The translations under genes were made by a program, and so were the position numbers. The notes under the pieces were generated by a model that did no database searches, was not told the DNA's origin, and worked only from the letters and a program-made list of their open reading frames with translations. Of a stretch of DNA of 64,000 nt, positions 30,837 to 42,514 are shown piece after piece. How positions within the stretch are numbered: position 1 is the first letter of the stretch; the number at the start of each line of letters is the position of its first letter. The DNA is from Nitrosomonas sp. (GTDB taxonomy: Bacteria; Pseudomonadota; Gammaproteobacteria; Burkholderiales; Nitrosomonadaceae), in NCBI GenBank assembly GCA_024281995.1, contig JAMWZW010000005.1:1-64000 (forward strand), written 5' to 3'.

Positions 30837-32927
30837 GTGGCAAGAAAAACTCCCATCGAACGTTACAGAAATATCGGTATAATGGCTCATATTGATGCTG
30901 GTAAAACGACAACTACCGAACGTGTACTTTTTTATACTGGCGTATCACATAAGCTTGGTGAGGTACATGATGGTGCGGCTACGATGGATTGGATGGAGCA
31001 AGAGCAAGAGAGAGGAATTACAATTACTTCTGCGGCAACAACTTGTTTTTGGAAGGGGATGGCCGGAAATTATCCTGAGCATAGAATAAATATCATAGAT
31101 ACACCGGGTCACGTAGATTTTACTATTGAAGTTGAACGCTCGTTGCGAGTTTTAGATGGTGCCTGTACCGTATTTTGTGCAGTTGGTGGTGTGCAGCCTC
31201 AGACTGAGACAGTCTGGAGGCAAGCAAATAAATATAAAGTTCCAAGATTAGCGTTTGTTAATAAAATGGATCGATCAGGTGCGAATTTCATGCGTGTGTA
31301 TGATCAAATCAAAACACGTCTTAAAGCAATGCCTGTTCCAATTCAGTTGCCAATTGGCGCAGAAGATAAATTCGAAGGCATTGTCGATTTGATAAAAATG
31401 AAAGCAATATACTGGGACGATGAAAGTCGTGGTATGAAGTTTGAAGAACGTGATATACCACCGCATCTCGAAAATGAAGCAAAGAATTGGCGTGAAAAAA
31501 TGCTGGAGTCGGCGGCAGAGGCAAATGAAGATTTAATGGATAAGTATCTTGAAAATGGGGATCTGGATTTTTTTGAAATAAAGAATGGCTTGCGGGTACG
31601 TACAATCAATAACGAAATTGTACCTATGATGTGTGGGACTGCCTTTAAAAATAAAGGGGTGCAGGCAATGCTGGACGCTGTCATCGATTATATGCCATCA
31701 CCTACCGACATTTTGGCAATTGAAGGTGAAAATGAGAATGGAGAAACAGATAAGCGGGTAGCTGATGATAGCGAGCCATTTTCTGCATTAGCATTTAAAA
31801 TTGCAACAGATCCATATGTGGGGCAGTTGATATTTTTTAGAGTGTATTCAGGTGTCGTGACTTCGGGTGACACTATTTATAATTCAGTTAAAGGAAAAAA
31901 AGAAAGAATTGGTAGATTGTTGCAAATGCATGCAAATCAACGAGATGAAATCAAGGAAGTGCGTGCTGGTGATATTGCGGCTGCTGTAGGATTAAAGGAT
32001 GTGGTTACTGGGGATACTTTATGCGATCCACAAAGAATTATTACGTTAGAAAGGATGGATTTTCCAGAACCGGTAATTCATGTTGCTGTTGAGCCTAAGA
32101 CTAAGATTGATCAAGAAAAGATGGGTATCGCACTGAATAGACTTGCCCAAGAAGATCCGTCATTTAGAGTTAGAACTGATGAGGAATCTGGTCAAACAAT
32201 TATTTCTGGTATGGGTGAGTTGCATTTAGAAATAATTGTTGATCGTATGAAGCGTGAATTTGGGGTGGAAGCTAATGTCGGGGCGCCTCAAGTAGCATAC
32301 CGGGAAGCAATTAGAAAACAGATTGAAATAGAAGGAAAATTTGTGAAGCAGTCAGGAGGTCGTGGGCAATATGGTCATGTCTGGCTCAAAATGGAGCCTA
32401 ATGTAGCTGGAAAAGGCTTTGAGTTTGTTGATGAAATTAAAGGCGGCGCAGTACCGCGCGAATATATTCCTGCAGTTGAAAAAGGATTGCTTGAAACATT
32501 ACCAAACGGTGTATTGGCAGGATATCCAGTCGTTGATGTAAAGGTAACCCTTTTTGACGGCTCATATCATGATGTTGATTCAAATGAGAATGCATTCAAA
32601 ATGGCTGCCTCTATAGCATTTAAAGATGGTATGCGAAAAGCAAATCCAGTTTTATTAGAACCAATGATGGCTGTTGAAGTAGAAACCCCGGAAGATTTCA
32701 TGGGCAATGTGGTTGGAGATTTATCTTCAAGACGAGGCATGATACAAGGAATGGAAGATATTCCCGGGTTAAAAGTCATTCGAGCCGAAGTTCCACTTGC
32801 TGAGATGTTTGGCTATTCTACAGCACTGAGATCAGCAACACAGGGTAGAGCTACGTATTCAATGGAGTTCAAGCATTATGCTGAAGCGCCTAAGAATGTA
32901 GCAGAAGCGATAATAAATAAAAAGTAA
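30837..32927 (+). CDS. fusA: Elongation factor G
   Basis: EF-G drives translocation using GTP. The 696-residue product starts with GTG and has G1 [10 protein letters not shown] (17-26), G3 DTPGHVDF, and G4 NKMD, followed by domains II-V with the typical GGRGQYGHV segment. It is the third gene of the str operon, 62 bp after rpsG. Nothing is missing. A second fusA paralogue, if any, is not in the window. Confidence 0.98.
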   Translation: MARKTPIERYRNIGIMAHIDAGKTTTTERVLFYTGVSHKLGEVHDGAATMDWMEQEQERGITITSAATTCFWKGMAGNYPEHRINIIDTPGHVDFTIEVERSLRVLDGACTVFCAVGGVQPQTETVWRQANKYKVPRLAFVNKMDRSGANFMRVYDQIKTRLKAMPVPIQLPIGAEDKFEGIVDLIKMKAIYWDDESRGMKFEERDIPPHLENEAKNWREKMLESAAEANEDLMDKYLENGDLDFFEIKNGLRVRTINNEIVPMMCGTAFKNKGVQAMLDAVIDYMPSPTDILAIEGENENGETDKRVADDSEPFSALAFKIATDPYVGQLIFFRVYSGVVTSGDTIYNSVKGKKERIGRLLQMHANQRDEIKEVRAGDIAAAVGLKDVVTGDTLCDPQRIITLERMDFPEPVIHVAVEPKTKIDQEKMGIALNRLAQEDPSFRVRTDEESGQTIISGMGELHLEIIVDRMKREFGVEANVGAPQVAYREAIRKQIEIEGKFVKQSGGRGQYGHVWLKMEPNVAGKGFEFVDEIKGGAVPREYIPAVEKGLLETLPNGVLAGYPVVDVKVTLFDGSYHDVDSNENAFKMAASIAFKDGMRKANPVLLEPMMAVEVETPEDFMGNVVGDLSSRRGMIQGMEDIPGLKVIRAEVPLAEMFGYSTALRSATQGRATYSMEFKHYAEAPKNVAEAIINKK

Positions 32928-32958
32928 TGAACTGTTTTTGAATGTAAAAGGATGGATC

Positions 32959-34149
32959 ATGGCAAAGAGTAAATTTGAGAGGTCGAAGCCACACGTAAAT
33001 GTAGGGACGATAGGACACGTGGATCATGGGAAGACGACGTTGACGGCGGCGATTACGACGATATTGACGAAGAAATTTGGTGGTGAAGCGAAGAGCTATG
33101 ATCAAATTGATTCTGCGCCGGAGGAGCGTGCTCGTGGGATCACAATAAATACTGCGCACGTAGAATATGAGACAGCCAGTCGTCACTACGCACATGTGGA
33201 CTGTCCTGGGCATGCGGATTACGTGAAGAATATGATTACGGGTGCGGCGCAGATGGATGGGGCGATATTGGTTGTGTCTGCTGCGGATGGGCCGATGCCG
33301 CAAACGCGTGAGCATATATTGTTAGCAAGGCAGGTAGGTGTTCCGTACATTATTGTGTACATGAACAAAGCTGATATGGTTGATGATGCGGAATTAATTG
33401 AGCTGGTAGAGATGGAAATACGGGAATTGTTATCGAAGTATGATTTTCCTGGGGATGACACACCAATCATTGTTGGTTCGGCATTAAAGGCATTGGAAGG
33501 AGATCAAAGCGATATTGGTGAGGCCTCTATTCTGAAACTGGCGGAAGCATTGGATAGTTATATTCCACAGCCGGAGCGTGCTATAGATGGTGCATTCATT
33601 ATGCCAGTAGAAGATGTATTTTCAATTTCAGGCCGTGGGACGGTTGTGACGGGTCGTGTAGAAAGAGGGATAATTAAGGTGGGCGAGGAGATTGAGATTG
33701 TTGGTCTAAAGCCTACATTAAAGACAGTATGTACGGGTGTCGAAATGTTTCGCAAGCTGCTTGATCAGGGTCAAGCAGGCGACAATGTGGGTATATTGTT
33801 GCGTGGTACGAAGCGAGAAGAAGTAGAGCGGGGTCAGGTATTGGCGAAGCCTGGTAGTATCTCACCGCATACGAAATTCTCGGCGGAGATATATGTTTTG
33901 AGTAAAGAAGAAGGTGGAAGGCATACGCCATTTTTTCCGGGTTATCGACCACAGTTTTATTTTAGGACGACGGATGTGACGGGGGCGATTGAATTGCCGG
34001 CCGGAACGGAAATGGTGATGCCTGGAGATAATGTGTCGGTCACAGTGAATTTGATAGCACCAATAGCTATGGAAGAAGGACTGCGCTTTGCGATACGTGA
34101 AGGTGGAAGGACTGTAGGTGCGGGTGTCGTTGCTAAAATTATTGAGTGA
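32959..34149 (+). CDS. tuf: Elongation factor Tu
   Basis: EF-Tu delivers aminoacyl-tRNA to the ribosome. From the ATG at 32959 the product has 396 residues with [31 protein letters not shown] and the two C-terminal beta domains. An upstream in-frame start (32938) would add seven residues foreign to the family. Codon use is unlike its neighbours: Thr is mostly ACG, Gly often GGG or GGT, Ala often GCG, while flanking genes prefer A- and T-ending codons. This suggests gene conversion with a second tuf copy or strong translational selection. Confidence 0.98.
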   Translation: MAKSKFERSKPHVNVGTIGHVDHGKTTLTAAITTILTKKFGGEAKSYDQIDSAPEERARGITINTAHVEYETASRHYAHVDCPGHADYVKNMITGAAQMDGAILVVSAADGPMPQTREHILLARQVGVPYIIVYMNKADMVDDAELIELVEMEIRELLSKYDFPGDDTPIIVGSALKALEGDQSDIGEASILKLAEALDSYIPQPERAIDGAFIMPVEDVFSISGRGTVVTGRVERGIIKVGEEIEIVGLKPTLKTVCTGVEMFRKLLDQGQAGDNVGILLRGTKREEVERGQVLAKPGSISPHTKFSAEIYVLSKEEGGRHTPFFPGYRPQFYFRTTDVTGAIELPAGTEMVMPGDNVSVTVNLIAPIAMEEGLRFAIREGGRTVGAGVVAKIIE

Positions 34150-34232
34150 TTTTTTCTGTAGCGTATTAATTATTAAGAGATCCAACTTTTATGCAGATGG
34201 TATAAAGATTGGGTATATCGGACTGAGTGTAA

Positions 34233-34541
34233 ATGCAAAATCAAAAAATTAGAATTCGACTTAAAGCGTTTGATTATCGATTAATTGATAAGTCTGCTAT
34301 TGAAATTGTTGAAACTGCCAAAAGAACGGGGGCAGTAGTTAAGGGTCCAGTTCCACTGCCAACTCGTATCGAGCGTTTTGATATATTGAGATCGCCCCAT
34401 GTGAATAAAACCTCACGAGATCAGTTTGAAATTAGAACCCACTTAAGATTAATGGATATAATTGATCCGACTGATAAAACAGTTGATGCACTTATGAAAT
34501 TAGATTTGCCAGCTGGAGTCGATGTAGAGATTAAATTGTAA
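34233..34541 (+). CDS. rpsJ: 30S ribosomal protein S10
   Basis: S10 is a 30S head protein and, as NusE, a transcription antitermination factor. The 102-residue product has [14 protein letters not shown], the PLPTRIERF loop and the [17 protein letters not shown] segment. It opens the S10 cluster directly after tuf, the standard order. Confidence 0.98.
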   Translation: MQNQKIRIRLKAFDYRLIDKSAIEIVETAKRTGAVVKGPVPLPTRIERFDILRSPHVNKTSRDQFEIRTHLRLMDIIDPTDKTVDALMKLDLPAGVDVEIKL

Positions 34542-34651
34542 AATCTCTATTGAAAAAAACTTATTTTTACTTGCATTTGTAACTTGTGAATAGCAATTAA
34601 ATTCAACAATAATAAAATTAGTCTGTGTAGACTCTCTCAGAAGGAAATAAA

Positions 34652-35308
34652 ATGAGTTTAGGATTAATCGGCCGTAAGATCGGCATGATGCGTTTTTTTA
34701 CAGAGAATGGCGATAGTTTGCCAGTAACGGTAATAGACGTATCAAATAACTGTGTGACTCAGATTAAGACCATAGAAATAGATGGATATAATGCAGTTCA
34801 ATTGTCTTATGGAATAAGAAAAACAAATAGAATAGGAAAATCCATTGTTGGTCATTATTCAAAAGCTGGTGTGCAATTATGTAGCGTCATGAAGGAATTT
34901 AGGATTCGAGAAGATAGTTCGTTTGAGGCCATGCAAATGGGTGTCGTGGTAAAAATTGATATTTTTAAAGCTGGCCAATTGGTTGATGTAGCTGGAACTA
35001 CAATAGGCAAAGGTTATGCAGGAACAATTAAGCGACATAATTTTTCTTCAAATAGGGCAAGTCATGGTAATTCAAAAGCACATAATAAGCCTGGTTCGAT
35101 AGGAATGGCTCAAGATCCCGGACGTGTTTTTCCGGGTAAACGTATGTCCGGTCATATGGGAAATGTGAAAAGAACTACGCAAAATTTAATGATTCTGAGG
35201 GTAGACAGTGAAAAAAATTTATTATTGCTTAAAGGTGCTGTGCCTGGACCCAAAGGTGGTACAGTTATAGTACGACCAAATATTAAAAAAAGACTTATTC
35301 ATAAATAA
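34652..35308 (+). CDS. rplC: 50S ribosomal protein L3
   Basis: L3 initiates 50S assembly and reaches toward the peptidyl transferase centre. The 218-residue product contains [10 protein letters not shown] at the start and [20 protein letters not shown] in the central extension, the usual site of glutamine methylation near GSIG. The 110-bp gap after rpsJ is longer than others in the cluster and contains a small AGTCT/AGACT hairpin of unknown use. The coding sequence is noticeably AT-rich. Confidence 0.97.
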   Translation: MSLGLIGRKIGMMRFFTENGDSLPVTVIDVSNNCVTQIKTIEIDGYNAVQLSYGIRKTNRIGKSIVGHYSKAGVQLCSVMKEFRIREDSSFEAMQMGVVVKIDIFKAGQLVDVAGTTIGKGYAGTIKRHNFSSNRASHGNSKAHNKPGSIGMAQDPGRVFPGKRMSGHMGNVKRTTQNLMILRVDSEKNLLLLKGAVPGPKGGTVIVRPNIKKRLIHK

Positions 35309-35343
35309 ACAAGTGTGATAAATAGTAATAAGGTGAATAATTG

Positions 35344-35961
35344 ATGGAACTTAAGCTTATCAGTAACAACAATCAGATAGAAAAAATTACTGTTTCTGAT
35401 GTGCTTTTTAATAAAGAATATAATGAAGCGCTTGTTCATCAGGTTATAACTTCATATTTATCAAATGCACGTAGTGGAACGAGAGCACAGAAAGGGCGTT
35501 CGGAAGTCGCTAAATCTACCCGTAAGCCATGGAGACAAAAAGGCACTGGCAGAGCAAGAGCGGGAATGGCGTCAAGTCCAATTTGGCGAGGTGGAGGAAA
35601 GATTTTTCCTAATACTCCTGATGAAAATTTTAGAAAAAAATTGAATAAGAAGATGTATCGTGGAGGAATTTGCTCAATTTTATCACAACTTATTCGTGAT
35701 GGGAGATTGTTAGTTATTGATACATTTGATATAGATACACCCAAGACTAAAGTGCTTGTAGAAAAATTAAAACAAATTGAATTAAATGAAGTTTTAATAA
35801 TTACAAATGAAATAAGTAGTAATTTATATTTGTCAGCTAGAAATATTCCGAAGGTAGCAGTTTTGGAAGTTAAAAATATCGATCCAGTTAGTCTTCTAAA
35901 ATTTAATAAAATATTAATTACAATGGGTGGCTTAAAAAAAATTGAGGAGCTTTTCGCATGA
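35344..35961 (+). CDS. rplD: 50S ribosomal protein L4
   Basis: L4 binds 23S rRNA and lines the exit tunnel; in E. coli it also represses the S10 operon. The product starts at the ATG at 35344 ([10 protein letters not shown]); a TTG just before it is in frame. The 205 residues include the loop [19 protein letters not shown] and [16 protein letters not shown]. Its stop overlaps the rplW start by 4 bases (ATGA), so translation is coupled. Confidence 0.97.
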   Translation: MELKLISNNNQIEKITVSDVLFNKEYNEALVHQVITSYLSNARSGTRAQKGRSEVAKSTRKPWRQKGTGRARAGMASSPIWRGGGKIFPNTPDENFRKKLNKKMYRGGICSILSQLIRDGRLLVIDTFDIDTPKTKVLVEKLKQIELNEVLIITNEISSNLYLSARNIPKVAVLEVKNIDPVSLLKFNKILITMGGLKKIEELFA

Positions 35962-36296
35962 CGAATCATAATATTAATCATGAACGGCTTCTAAAAATAA
36001 TATTAGCACCGTATGTATCTGAAAAAGTGACTTTTTTAGGAGAGAAAAATAATCAAGTTGTTTTTCATGTTTCATCGGATGCCACAAAGTTTGAAATAAA
36101 GGCTGCAATCGAGTTATTGTGGAGAGAACAAAAAATTGAAGTTGCAAGAATTCAAACTATCAATGTTAAAGGTAAACGGAAAAGATTTGGTCGCTATCAA
36201 GGTTATAGAAGTGATTGGAAGAAGGCAATAATAAGCACCAAAAATAATCAAGAAATGAATTTTGCTAATTTTGCAAATTTAATAGAGGCAAAATGA
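35958..36296 (+). CDS. rplW: 50S ribosomal protein L23
   Basis: L23 sits at the tunnel exit and docks trigger factor and SRP. The 112-residue product has [19 protein letters not shown] and [18 protein letters not shown], then the VNVKGKRKR-type loop (here [15 protein letters not shown]). The trigger factor docking surface comes from the N-terminal part. It overlaps rplD and lies 1 base before rplB. Confidence 0.97.
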   Translation: MTNHNINHERLLKIILAPYVSEKVTFLGEKNNQVVFHVSSDATKFEIKAAIELLWREQKIEVARIQTINVKGKRKRFGRYQGYRSDWKKAIISTKNNQEMNFANFANLIEAK

Positions 36297-36297
36297 T

Positions 36298-37131
36298 ATG
36301 GCATTAGTAAAAACTAAACCAACATCTCCGGGGCGTAGATCAATAGTTAGATTTTTGAATGCAAACTTATATAAAGGTAGACCAGAAAAAAGGCTTGTAG
36401 AGAAGCAATCGAATAAAGCTGGAAGAAATAATTATGGCCGTATAACTACAAGACATCGCGGAGGTGGTCATAAGCAGCATTATCGGCTTATTGATTTTAA
36501 ACGTGATAAAATTAATATTTTAGGGGTTGTTGAGCGTATAGAATATGATCCTAATAGAACTGCGAATATTGCATTGATATGTTATAGAGACGGAGAAAAG
36601 AGATATATCATTGCTCCTAAAGGCATAAGTACAGGATCAGAAATTTGCAGCGGTAAGGACGCGCAAATTAAACCAGGTAATGCGTTGCAATTGCGTAATA
36701 TTCCTATGGGTACAGTTATTCATTGTGTAGAATTGTTGCCAGGTAAAGGAGCGCAGTTAGCTCGTTCTGCTGGTACATCAGTACAACTGCAAGCTAGAGA
36801 AGGGAATTATGCTCAGCTAAAGCTTAAGTCAGGCGAAATACGAAAGGTTCATATTGATTGCTATGCTACGATTGGAGAAGTAGGGAATGCTGAGCATAAT
36901 CTTAGATCAATTGGAAAAGCAGGGGCAGTGCGTTGGCGTGGAATTAGACCAACTGTTCGAGGAGTTGCTATGAATCCGATTGATCATCCGCATGGAGGGG
37001 GTGAGGGTCGAACGTCATCAGGCAGACATCCAGTTAGTCCATGGGGGACGCCAGCCAAAGGGTATAGAACGAGAAAAAATAAGAGAACTGAAGTGATGAT
37101 AATTCGACATAGATACTCAAAGAAAGGATAA
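36298..37131 (+). CDS. rplB: 50S ribosomal protein L2
   Basis: L2 is needed for subunit association and supports peptidyl transferase. The 277-residue product has [18 protein letters not shown] early, the [20 protein letters not shown] segment, and the conserved [19 protein letters not shown] containing the His associated with activity. Length and motifs are standard. Confidence 0.98.
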   Translation: MALVKTKPTSPGRRSIVRFLNANLYKGRPEKRLVEKQSNKAGRNNYGRITTRHRGGGHKQHYRLIDFKRDKINILGVVERIEYDPNRTANIALICYRDGEKRYIIAPKGISTGSEICSGKDAQIKPGNALQLRNIPMGTVIHCVELLPGKGAQLARSAGTSVQLQAREGNYAQLKLKSGEIRKVHIDCYATIGEVGNAEHNLRSIGKAGAVRWRGIRPTVRGVAMNPIDHPHGGGEGRTSSGRHPVSPWGTPAKGYRTRKNKRTEVMIIRHRYSKKG

Positions 37132-37135
37132 TTGA

Positions 37136-37417
37136 ATGGCACGTTCTATTAAAAAAGGTCCTTTTGTAGATGCACATCTGCTTGCAAAAATAGAAAAAGC
37201 GCGACAGGCTAATGACAAAAGGCCAATTAAAACGTGGTCTAGACGATCTACGATATTACCCGATTTTATTGGAATGACAGTAGCGGTGCATAATGGGAAA
37301 CAGCATATACCGGTTTTTGTTACAGAAAATATGGTTGGGCACAAATTTGGCGAATTCTCACTAACGCGAACTTTTAAAAGTCACGCTGGTGATAAAAAAG
37401 CTATTGTGAAGCGATAG
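37136..37417 (+). CDS. rpsS: 30S ribosomal protein S19
   Basis: S19 lies in the 30S head close to S13. The 93-residue product starts [16 protein letters not shown] and includes [19 protein letters not shown] and [14 protein letters not shown]. The start is 4 bases after the rplB stop, and rplV starts 7 bases after its stop. Confidence 0.98.
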   Translation: MARSIKKGPFVDAHLLAKIEKARQANDKRPIKTWSRRSTILPDFIGMTVAVHNGKQHIPVFVTENMVGHKFGEFSLTRTFKSHAGDKKAIVKR

Positions 37418-37424
37418 GATAAAT

Positions 37425-37781
37425 ATGGAGACAACTGCTATATTGCGAGGTGTGCGACTATCAGCTCAGAAAAGTCGTTTAGTGGCAAATCAAATTCGAG
37501 GATTAACTGTTGAAAAAGCATTAAACATTCTTACATTTAATTCTAAAAAAAGTGCAAATATTATCAAGAAGCTTCTTGAGTCAGCTGTAGCGAACGCCGA
37601 ACATAATAACGGGGCAGACATTGATGATCTGAGGATATCAACAATTCTCATTGACCGTGGCACTTTGATGAAACGCACCAGTGCGCGAGCAAAAGGACGT
37701 GGTAATAGAATTACAAAGCCTACTTGTCATATAAAGCTTACACTTGACGATGGTAGTCATATTAAAAAAGGCACTAAATAA
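37425..37781 (+). CDS. rplV: 50S ribosomal protein L22
   Basis: L22 lines the polypeptide exit tunnel with L4. The 118-residue product begins [20 protein letters not shown]. Its beta hairpin ([20 protein letters not shown]) is the part that contacts the tunnel and macrolides. A few residues at each end differ from better-known species, but the core is complete. Confidence 0.97.
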   Translation: METTAILRGVRLSAQKSRLVANQIRGLTVEKALNILTFNSKKSANIIKKLLESAVANAEHNNGADIDDLRISTILIDRGTLMKRTSARAKGRGNRITKPTCHIKLTLDDGSHIKKGTK

Positions 37782-37783
37782 AT

Positions 37784-38605
37784 ATGGGTCAAAAAATTCA
37801 TCCGATAGGCTTTCGTCTTTCTGTTCAAAGAAATTGGCTTTCAAAGTGGTATGCAAATTCTAACAATTTTGCAACTATGCTTAATGAAGATATTAAAGTG
37901 CGAGAATTTCTAAGTAATAAACTAAAAAACGCATCAGTTGGTAAAGTTCTAATTGAAAGACCTTCTAAGAATGCGAGAATCACTATTTATAGCTCTAGGC
38001 CAGGTGTGGTTATTGGGAAAAAAGGTGAAGATATAGAAGTATTGCGAAGTGAATTACAAAAAAGAATGGGGGTTCCCGTTCATGTAAACATTGAAGAAAT
38101 ACGTAAACCTGAGCTGGATGCTCAATTAATAGCTGATAATATAGCGCAGCAGCTAGAAAAAAGAATTATGTTTCGTCGAGCGATGAAACGTGCAATGCAA
38201 AATGCAATGCGTTTAGGCGCTCAAGGAATCAAAATTATGAGCTCTGGTAGATTAAATGGAATAGAAATTGCTCGGACTGAATGGTATCGAGAGGGGCGCG
38301 TACCTTTACATACATTAAGAGCTGATCTTGATTACGGCACAGCAGAAGCAAAAACAACTTATGGCATTATCGGAATAAAGGTATGGATATTTAAAGGAGA
38401 AATGCTTGGTAAAAGTGATGAAATTAGCATTACAACTTCTAATATCTCTACTGTAGATAATGAGAAAAGGAAATTTGTTAAGAAAGCTTCTTCTACTTTC
38501 AGCAAGATAGAAGGGCCAAAAAGTAGGAAAATAGATGATGCTGGTAATAATGAGAATATGATTGACATTACATTCGGTAATATAGAAGCTGAAAAAAACG
38601 AATAA
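37784..38605 (+). CDS. rpsC: 30S ribosomal protein S3
   Basis: S3 forms part of the mRNA entry channel and has helicase activity with S4 and S5. The 273-residue product has the KH domain ([20 protein letters not shown]) and the C-terminal domain [13 protein letters not shown]. It is about 40 residues longer than E. coli S3. The additional tail after residue 212 is rich in Ser, Asn, Lys and acidic residues, without the Gly/Arg pattern of many extended S3 proteins. Confidence 0.97.
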   Translation: MGQKIHPIGFRLSVQRNWLSKWYANSNNFATMLNEDIKVREFLSNKLKNASVGKVLIERPSKNARITIYSSRPGVVIGKKGEDIEVLRSELQKRMGVPVHVNIEEIRKPELDAQLIADNIAQQLEKRIMFRRAMKRAMQNAMRLGAQGIKIMSSGRLNGIEIARTEWYREGRVPLHTLRADLDYGTAEAKTTYGIIGIKVWIFKGEMLGKSDEISITTSNISTVDNEKRKFVKKASSTFSKIEGPKSRKIDDAGNNENMIDITFGNIEAEKNE

Positions 38606-38620
38606 TTTCTGGAGATAAGT

Positions 38621-39037
38621 ATGCTTCAACCAGCTAGAACAAAATATCGAAAACAACAAAAAGGAAGAAATGTAGGCATAGCTGCTCGCGGGGTTAAAGT
38701 TAGCTTTGGAGAATTTGGTCTTAAAGCAATTAGCCGAGGGAGATTAACTGCCCGTCAAATAGAAGCTGCGAGAAGAGCCATGACGCGATATATAAAAAGA
38801 GGGGGGCGTATTTGGATTAGGATTTTTCCCGATAAACCAATTTCGCATAAACCAGCTGAAGTTAGAATGGGAAAAGGAAAAGGAAATCCAGAATACTATG
38901 TAGCTCAAATTCAACCTGGAAAGGTATTATATGAAATGGATGGTGTCAATGAAGAATTGGCACGTGAAGCTTTTAGACTTGCTGCAGCTAAATTGCCAAT
39001 TAGAACAGCATTTACAACAAGACAAATTGGTAGTTAA
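38621..39037 (+). CDS. rplP: 50S ribosomal protein L16
   Basis: L16 organises the A-site tRNA region of the 50S subunit. The 138-residue product begins [17 protein letters not shown] and has [40 protein letters not shown] and a C-terminal [11 protein letters not shown]. Length is standard. It is 2 bases before rpmC. Confidence 0.98.
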   Translation: MLQPARTKYRKQQKGRNVGIAARGVKVSFGEFGLKAISRGRLTARQIEAARRAMTRYIKRGGRIWIRIFPDKPISHKPAEVRMGKGKGNPEYYVAQIQPGKVLYEMDGVNEELAREAFRLAAAKLPIRTAFTTRQIGS

Positions 39038-39039
39038 TA

Positions 39040-39240
39040 ATGAAAGCAGAAGATTTAAGGAATAAACAGATACATGAGCTCAATACAGATTTGATATCTC
39101 TATTGAAGATGCAATTTGGAATAAGAATGCAGTTAGCATTACAGCAGCCAATTAACATTAATAAACTAAAATCAATTAAAAAAGATATAGCAAGAATAAA
39201 AACTGTTCTAACTGAAAAAGCAAATAATTATGGAAAATGA
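39040..39240 (+). CDS. rpmC: 50S ribosomal protein L29
   Basis: L29 is a small helical protein at the tunnel exit next to L23. The 66-residue product shows the typical pattern: [18 protein letters not shown], then a middle FGIRMQLAL, and an ending [14 protein letters not shown]. Its last 11 bases overlap the start of rpsQ in another frame, a close coupling common in this cluster. Confidence 0.95.
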   Translation: MKAEDLRNKQIHELNTDLISLLKMQFGIRMQLALQQPININKLKSIKKDIARIKTVLTEKANNYGK

Positions 39241-39487
39241 TAAAGCTAATCGTATTTTAAGCGGAAGAGTTATAAATAATAAAACAGATAAAACATTAAT
39301 CGTTTTAGTAGAACGGAAAATTAAGCATTTGCTATATGGCAAGATCATTAAGCGTTCAAAGAAATACCATGCACATGATGAAACAAACCAATACTCTATA
39401 GGAGATATTGTTTTAATTCAGGAATGCAGGCCAATTTCTAAGACCAAAAATTGGAAAGTTATAAGAAGCAGCACAGAATGTAACTAA
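39230..39487 (+). CDS. rpsQ: 30S ribosomal protein S17
   Basis: S17 is an OB-fold protein that stabilises the 5' domain of 16S rRNA. The 85-residue product has [20 protein letters not shown] and, further on, KYHAHDE and the [20 protein letters not shown] segment. Its ATG lies inside the end of rpmC. Confidence 0.97.
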   Translation: MENDKANRILSGRVINNKTDKTLIVLVERKIKHLLYGKIIKRSKKYHAHDETNQYSIGDIVLIQECRPISKTKNWKVIRSSTECN

Positions 39488-39540
39488 TTGAATTTTTTGA
39501 AATATAAACATCTTTTTTAAGATATTGCGAGTTTAGTAAA

Positions 39541-39909
39541 ATGATTCAAACACAATCGACACTGAAAGTAGCTGATAATACCGGGGCTAAATCCATAATG
39601 TGTATAAAAGTTCTTGGTGGATCGAAGAGGCAATATGCGAAAATTGGAGATATTATTAAAGTAAGTATCAAAGAGGCAGTACCAAGAGGGCGTGTTAAGA
39701 AAGGAGAAATTTACAATGCAGTAGTAGTTCGAACAGCAAAAGGAGTACGACGAATTGATGGTTCACTTTTGAAATTTGACGATAATGCCGCAGTTTTGCT
39801 AAATAATAAGCTCGAACCTATAGGAACTCGAATTTTTGGTCCTGTCACTAGAGAACTAAGAAATTCTCGTTTTATGAAAATTGTATCTTTAGCGCCTGAA
39901 GTATTATAG
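39541..39909 (+). CDS. rplN: 50S ribosomal protein L14
   Basis: L14 forms an intersubunit bridge and binds the silencing factor RsfS. The 122-residue product begins [20 protein letters not shown] and contains [20 protein letters not shown] and [13 protein letters not shown]. It opens the spc part of the cluster after a 53-bp gap. Confidence 0.98.
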   Translation: MIQTQSTLKVADNTGAKSIMCIKVLGGSKRQYAKIGDIIKVSIKEAVPRGRVKKGEIYNAVVVRTAKGVRRIDGSLLKFDDNAAVLLNNKLEPIGTRIFGPVTRELRNSRFMKIVSLAPEVL

Positions 39910-39924
39910 TAAATAGGAAAAAAT

Positions 39925-40242
39925 ATGCGAAAATTGAGAAAAGGAGATGATGTTATAATACTGAGTGGTAAAGATAAAGGCAAAATTGGATCAATATTGA
40001 ACTTTTTAAATTATGACTATGTTCTTATTCAGGGCATAAATATAGTTAAGAAACATCAAAAACCTAATCCTGCAAACGGAAATGCAGGTGGTATAATTAA
40101 TAAAGAAGTGCCTATACATATATCAAATATTGCAATTTATAATTATAACTTAAAAAAATCTGATCGAGTTGGTTTTAAGACTGATGTCGATAAAAGCAAA
40201 GTTCGTATTTATAAATCTACAGGCGAAGTAATAGAATCATAA
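39925..40242 (+). CDS. rplX: 50S ribosomal protein L24
   Basis: L24 starts 50S assembly and lies near the tunnel exit. The 105-residue product has a KOW motif ([19 protein letters not shown]), then [20 protein letters not shown] and the C-terminal DRVGFKTD segment. Typical length. Confidence 0.97.
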   Translation: MRKLRKGDDVIILSGKDKGKIGSILNFLNYDYVLIQGINIVKKHQKPNPANGNAGGIINKEVPIHISNIAIYNYNLKKSDRVGFKTDVDKSKVRIYKSTGEVIES

Positions 40243-40261
40243 TAATATCGGATTTAAATTT

Positions 40262-40801
40262 ATGGCACGATTGTTAGAATACTATCGAAGTGCAATTACT
40301 GATCAATTGATTAATCAATTTAATTATAAATCAGTGATGGAAGTACCTCGTATTACTAAAATTACCCTGAATATGGGTTTAGGTTTTGCAACTACAGATA
40401 AAAAAATAATAGAACATGCATTGTCTGACATGAAGATGATTTGTGGACAACAGCCAGTAATAACACGAGCAAAAAAATCTATTGCGACTTTTAAAGTAAG
40501 AGAAGGTTATCCCATTGGATGCATGGTTACATTGAGACATGTGAGAATGTACGAATTTTTAGATAGATTAATTACAATTGCAATTCCAAGGATACGCGAT
40601 TTTCGTGGATTTTCTGGAAAATCCTTTGATGGAAGAGGTAATTACAATATAGGAATAAAAGAACAAATAATATTTCCTGAAATAGATTACGATAAAATCG
40701 ATACACTGCGTGGAATGAATATTTCAATAGCAACTACTGCTAAAACTGATAGTGAAGCTAAAGCTTTACTAGCAGCTTTTAATTTTCCCTTTAAGAATTG
40801 A
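40262..40801 (+). CDS. rplE: 50S ribosomal protein L5
   Basis: L5 binds 5S rRNA and contacts S13 and the P-site tRNA. The 179-residue product has [20 protein letters not shown] near the start, [20 protein letters not shown], and [20 protein letters not shown]. All core segments are present. Confidence 0.98.
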   Translation: MARLLEYYRSAITDQLINQFNYKSVMEVPRITKITLNMGLGFATTDKKIIEHALSDMKMICGQQPVITRAKKSIATFKVREGYPIGCMVTLRHVRMYEFLDRLITIAIPRIRDFRGFSGKSFDGRGNYNIGIKEQIIFPEIDYDKIDTLRGMNISIATTAKTDSEAKALLAAFNFPFKN

Positions 40802-40808
40802 GATAAAA

Positions 40809-41114
40809 ATGGCTAAGTTGGCAATCATTAATAGAAATATTAAAAGACAAAAAGTGGTTTATAAGTATTCTGAACAGCGTATGCTATTAAATAACATAAT
40901 AAATGATTATAGTCTTAGCGAAGAAGAAAGATTTAATGCACGATTAAAGTTACAAAAATTACCTAAAGATTCTAGCCCAGTTCGTTTAAGAAAGAGATGC
41001 GCATTAACTGGAAGATCGCGGGGAGTCTATTCAAAATTTGGATTAGGCAGATGTAAGCTGAGGGATATCGCAATGAGTGGTAAAATACCTGGAATGGTTA
41101 AAGCAAGTTGGTGA
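40809..41114 (+). CDS. rpsN: 30S ribosomal protein S14, zinc-free type
   Basis: S14 is in the 30S head. The 101-residue product is the long form without zinc-binding CxxC pairs, ending [19 protein letters not shown] and [20 protein letters not shown]. It begins 7 bases after rplE. The zinc-free form fits proteobacteria. Confidence 0.97.
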   Translation: MAKLAIINRNIKRQKVVYKYSEQRMLLNNIINDYSLSEEERFNARLKLQKLPKDSSPVRLRKRCALTGRSRGVYSKFGLGRCKLRDIAMSGKIPGMVKASW

Positions 41115-41180
41115 TTTTTATATGGATAATATTTAAATCTTAGTAACAAAAACTTAGTCATTAATAGTATAGGTGTAAAT

Positions 41181-41576
41181 ATGAGTATGAGTGATCCAAT
41201 TGGTGATATGTTAACGCGAATACGTAATGCACAATTGGCCAGAAAAAAATCTGTCTGTATTCCAAGTTCTCGAGTCAAATTAGCCATTACAAATGTATTA
41301 AAAAATGAAGGATACATAGAAAATTACCTTATAAAAAACGATAAAAATAAAAAATCTTTTGAAGTATTTCTCAAATACTATTCTGATGTACCTGTTATTG
41401 AAAGCATAAGACGAATCAGTAAACCTGGCTTGAGAATATATAAATCGAGTGATAATTTACCAAAAATCATGAATGGATTGGGCATAGCTATAGTATCAAC
41501 ATCAAAAGGTGTAATGACAGATCGACAAGCTCGACAAGCTAGAGTAGGTGGCGAGTTATTATGTGTTGTTGTGTAA
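41181..41576 (+). CDS. rpsH: 30S ribosomal protein S8
   Basis: S8 binds helix 21 of 16S rRNA and in E. coli represses the spc operon. The 131-residue product has [20 protein letters not shown] and the C-terminal [20 protein letters not shown], with the [11 protein letters not shown] end. The start is taken at 41181; a second Met two codons later is equally possible. rplF starts 8 bases after its stop. Confidence 0.97.
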   Translation: MSMSDPIGDMLTRIRNAQLARKKSVCIPSSRVKLAITNVLKNEGYIENYLIKNDKNKKSFEVFLKYYSDVPVIESIRRISKPGLRIYKSSDNLPKIMNGLGIAIVSTSKGVMTDRQARQARVGGELLCVVV

Positions 41577-41584
41577 GGAATTGT

Positions 41585-42118
41585 ATGTCACGAGTAAACA
41601 ATAATCCAATAACTATACCTTCAAATGTTGATATTAATATTTTATCAACAGCGGTTATAGTTAAAGGACCATTAGGGTTGTTAAAGCAAAATATAACAAG
41701 CGATACATTTTTGGAATTAAATGATTGCTTTTTAAGAATCAAAATGACGAATAATTCAAAATATGCAAATGCTATTGCTGGTACTATACGTGCATTAATA
41801 GCTAATATGGTGCATGGTGTCTCTATAGGATTTGAGAGAAAATTACTCCTAGTTGGTGTAGGATACCGAGCGCAAGCTGATAAAAATAAAATTAATTTAG
41901 CACTCGGATATTCTCATCCGATAGATTATATCCTTCCTGAAGGCGTTACCGTTGAAACTCCAAATCAAACTGAAATAATAATAAAGGGAATAGATAAGCA
42001 AAAAGTAGGTCAAGTGGCTGCAGAGATACGATCTTATAGAAAGCCTGAACCTTATAAAGGAAAAGGTATTAGATATGCTGATGAAATTATTAATTTAAAA
42101 GAAACTAAGAAAAAATAA
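41585..42118 (+). CDS. rplF: 50S ribosomal protein L6
   Basis: L6 lies near the sarcin-ricin loop. From the ATG at 41585 the product is 177 residues: [19 protein letters not shown] at the start, [20 protein letters not shown] in the middle, and [16 protein letters not shown] at the end. A longer frame from 41561 overlaps rpsH and begins with Cys-rich residues foreign to L6. Confidence 0.96.
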   Translation: MSRVNNNPITIPSNVDINILSTAVIVKGPLGLLKQNITSDTFLELNDCFLRIKMTNNSKYANAIAGTIRALIANMVHGVSIGFERKLLLVGVGYRAQADKNKINLALGYSHPIDYILPEGVTVETPNQTEIIIKGIDKQKVGQVAAEIRSYRKPEPYKGKGIRYADEIINLKETKKK

Positions 42119-42137
42119 CTTGATAAAAATTTACCTT

Positions 42138-42491
42138 ATGAATTTAAAAGAAAAACGAATTAAACGTTCTCAAAAAACAAGAAAAAAAATATTGTCAGCT
42201 GGCGCAATACGATTATCAGTACATCGTACTAATTTGCATATTTATGCTCAGTTAATTGATGATAAAAATAATAAAATATTGGCAAGTGCATCAACTTTGG
42301 AACCTGACGTGCGGAAAGAATTATTGTGTGGAAGTAATGTAAAAGCAGCTTTTATTGTTGGAAAACGCATAGCTGAAAAAGGCAAAAAAAACGGAATTTC
42401 AGATATCGCTTTTGATAGAGCGGGATATAAATATCATGGGAGAGTAAAAGCATTAGCGGAAGCAGCACGTGAAAGTGGACTTAAATTTTAA
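42138..42491 (+). CDS. rplR: 50S ribosomal protein L18
   Basis: L18 binds 5S rRNA. From the ATG at 42138 the product has 117 residues: [19 protein letters not shown], then [17 protein letters not shown], and the end [24 protein letters not shown] six codons upstream would give a longer protein, but the chosen start matches family length. Confidence 0.95.
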   Translation: MNLKEKRIKRSQKTRKKILSAGAIRLSVHRTNLHIYAQLIDDKNNKILASASTLEPDVRKELLCGSNVKAAFIVGKRIAEKGKKNGISDIAFDRAGYKYHGRVKALAEAARESGLKF

Positions 42492-42514
42492 TTTTAAAGA
42501 GGATTATATTTATA

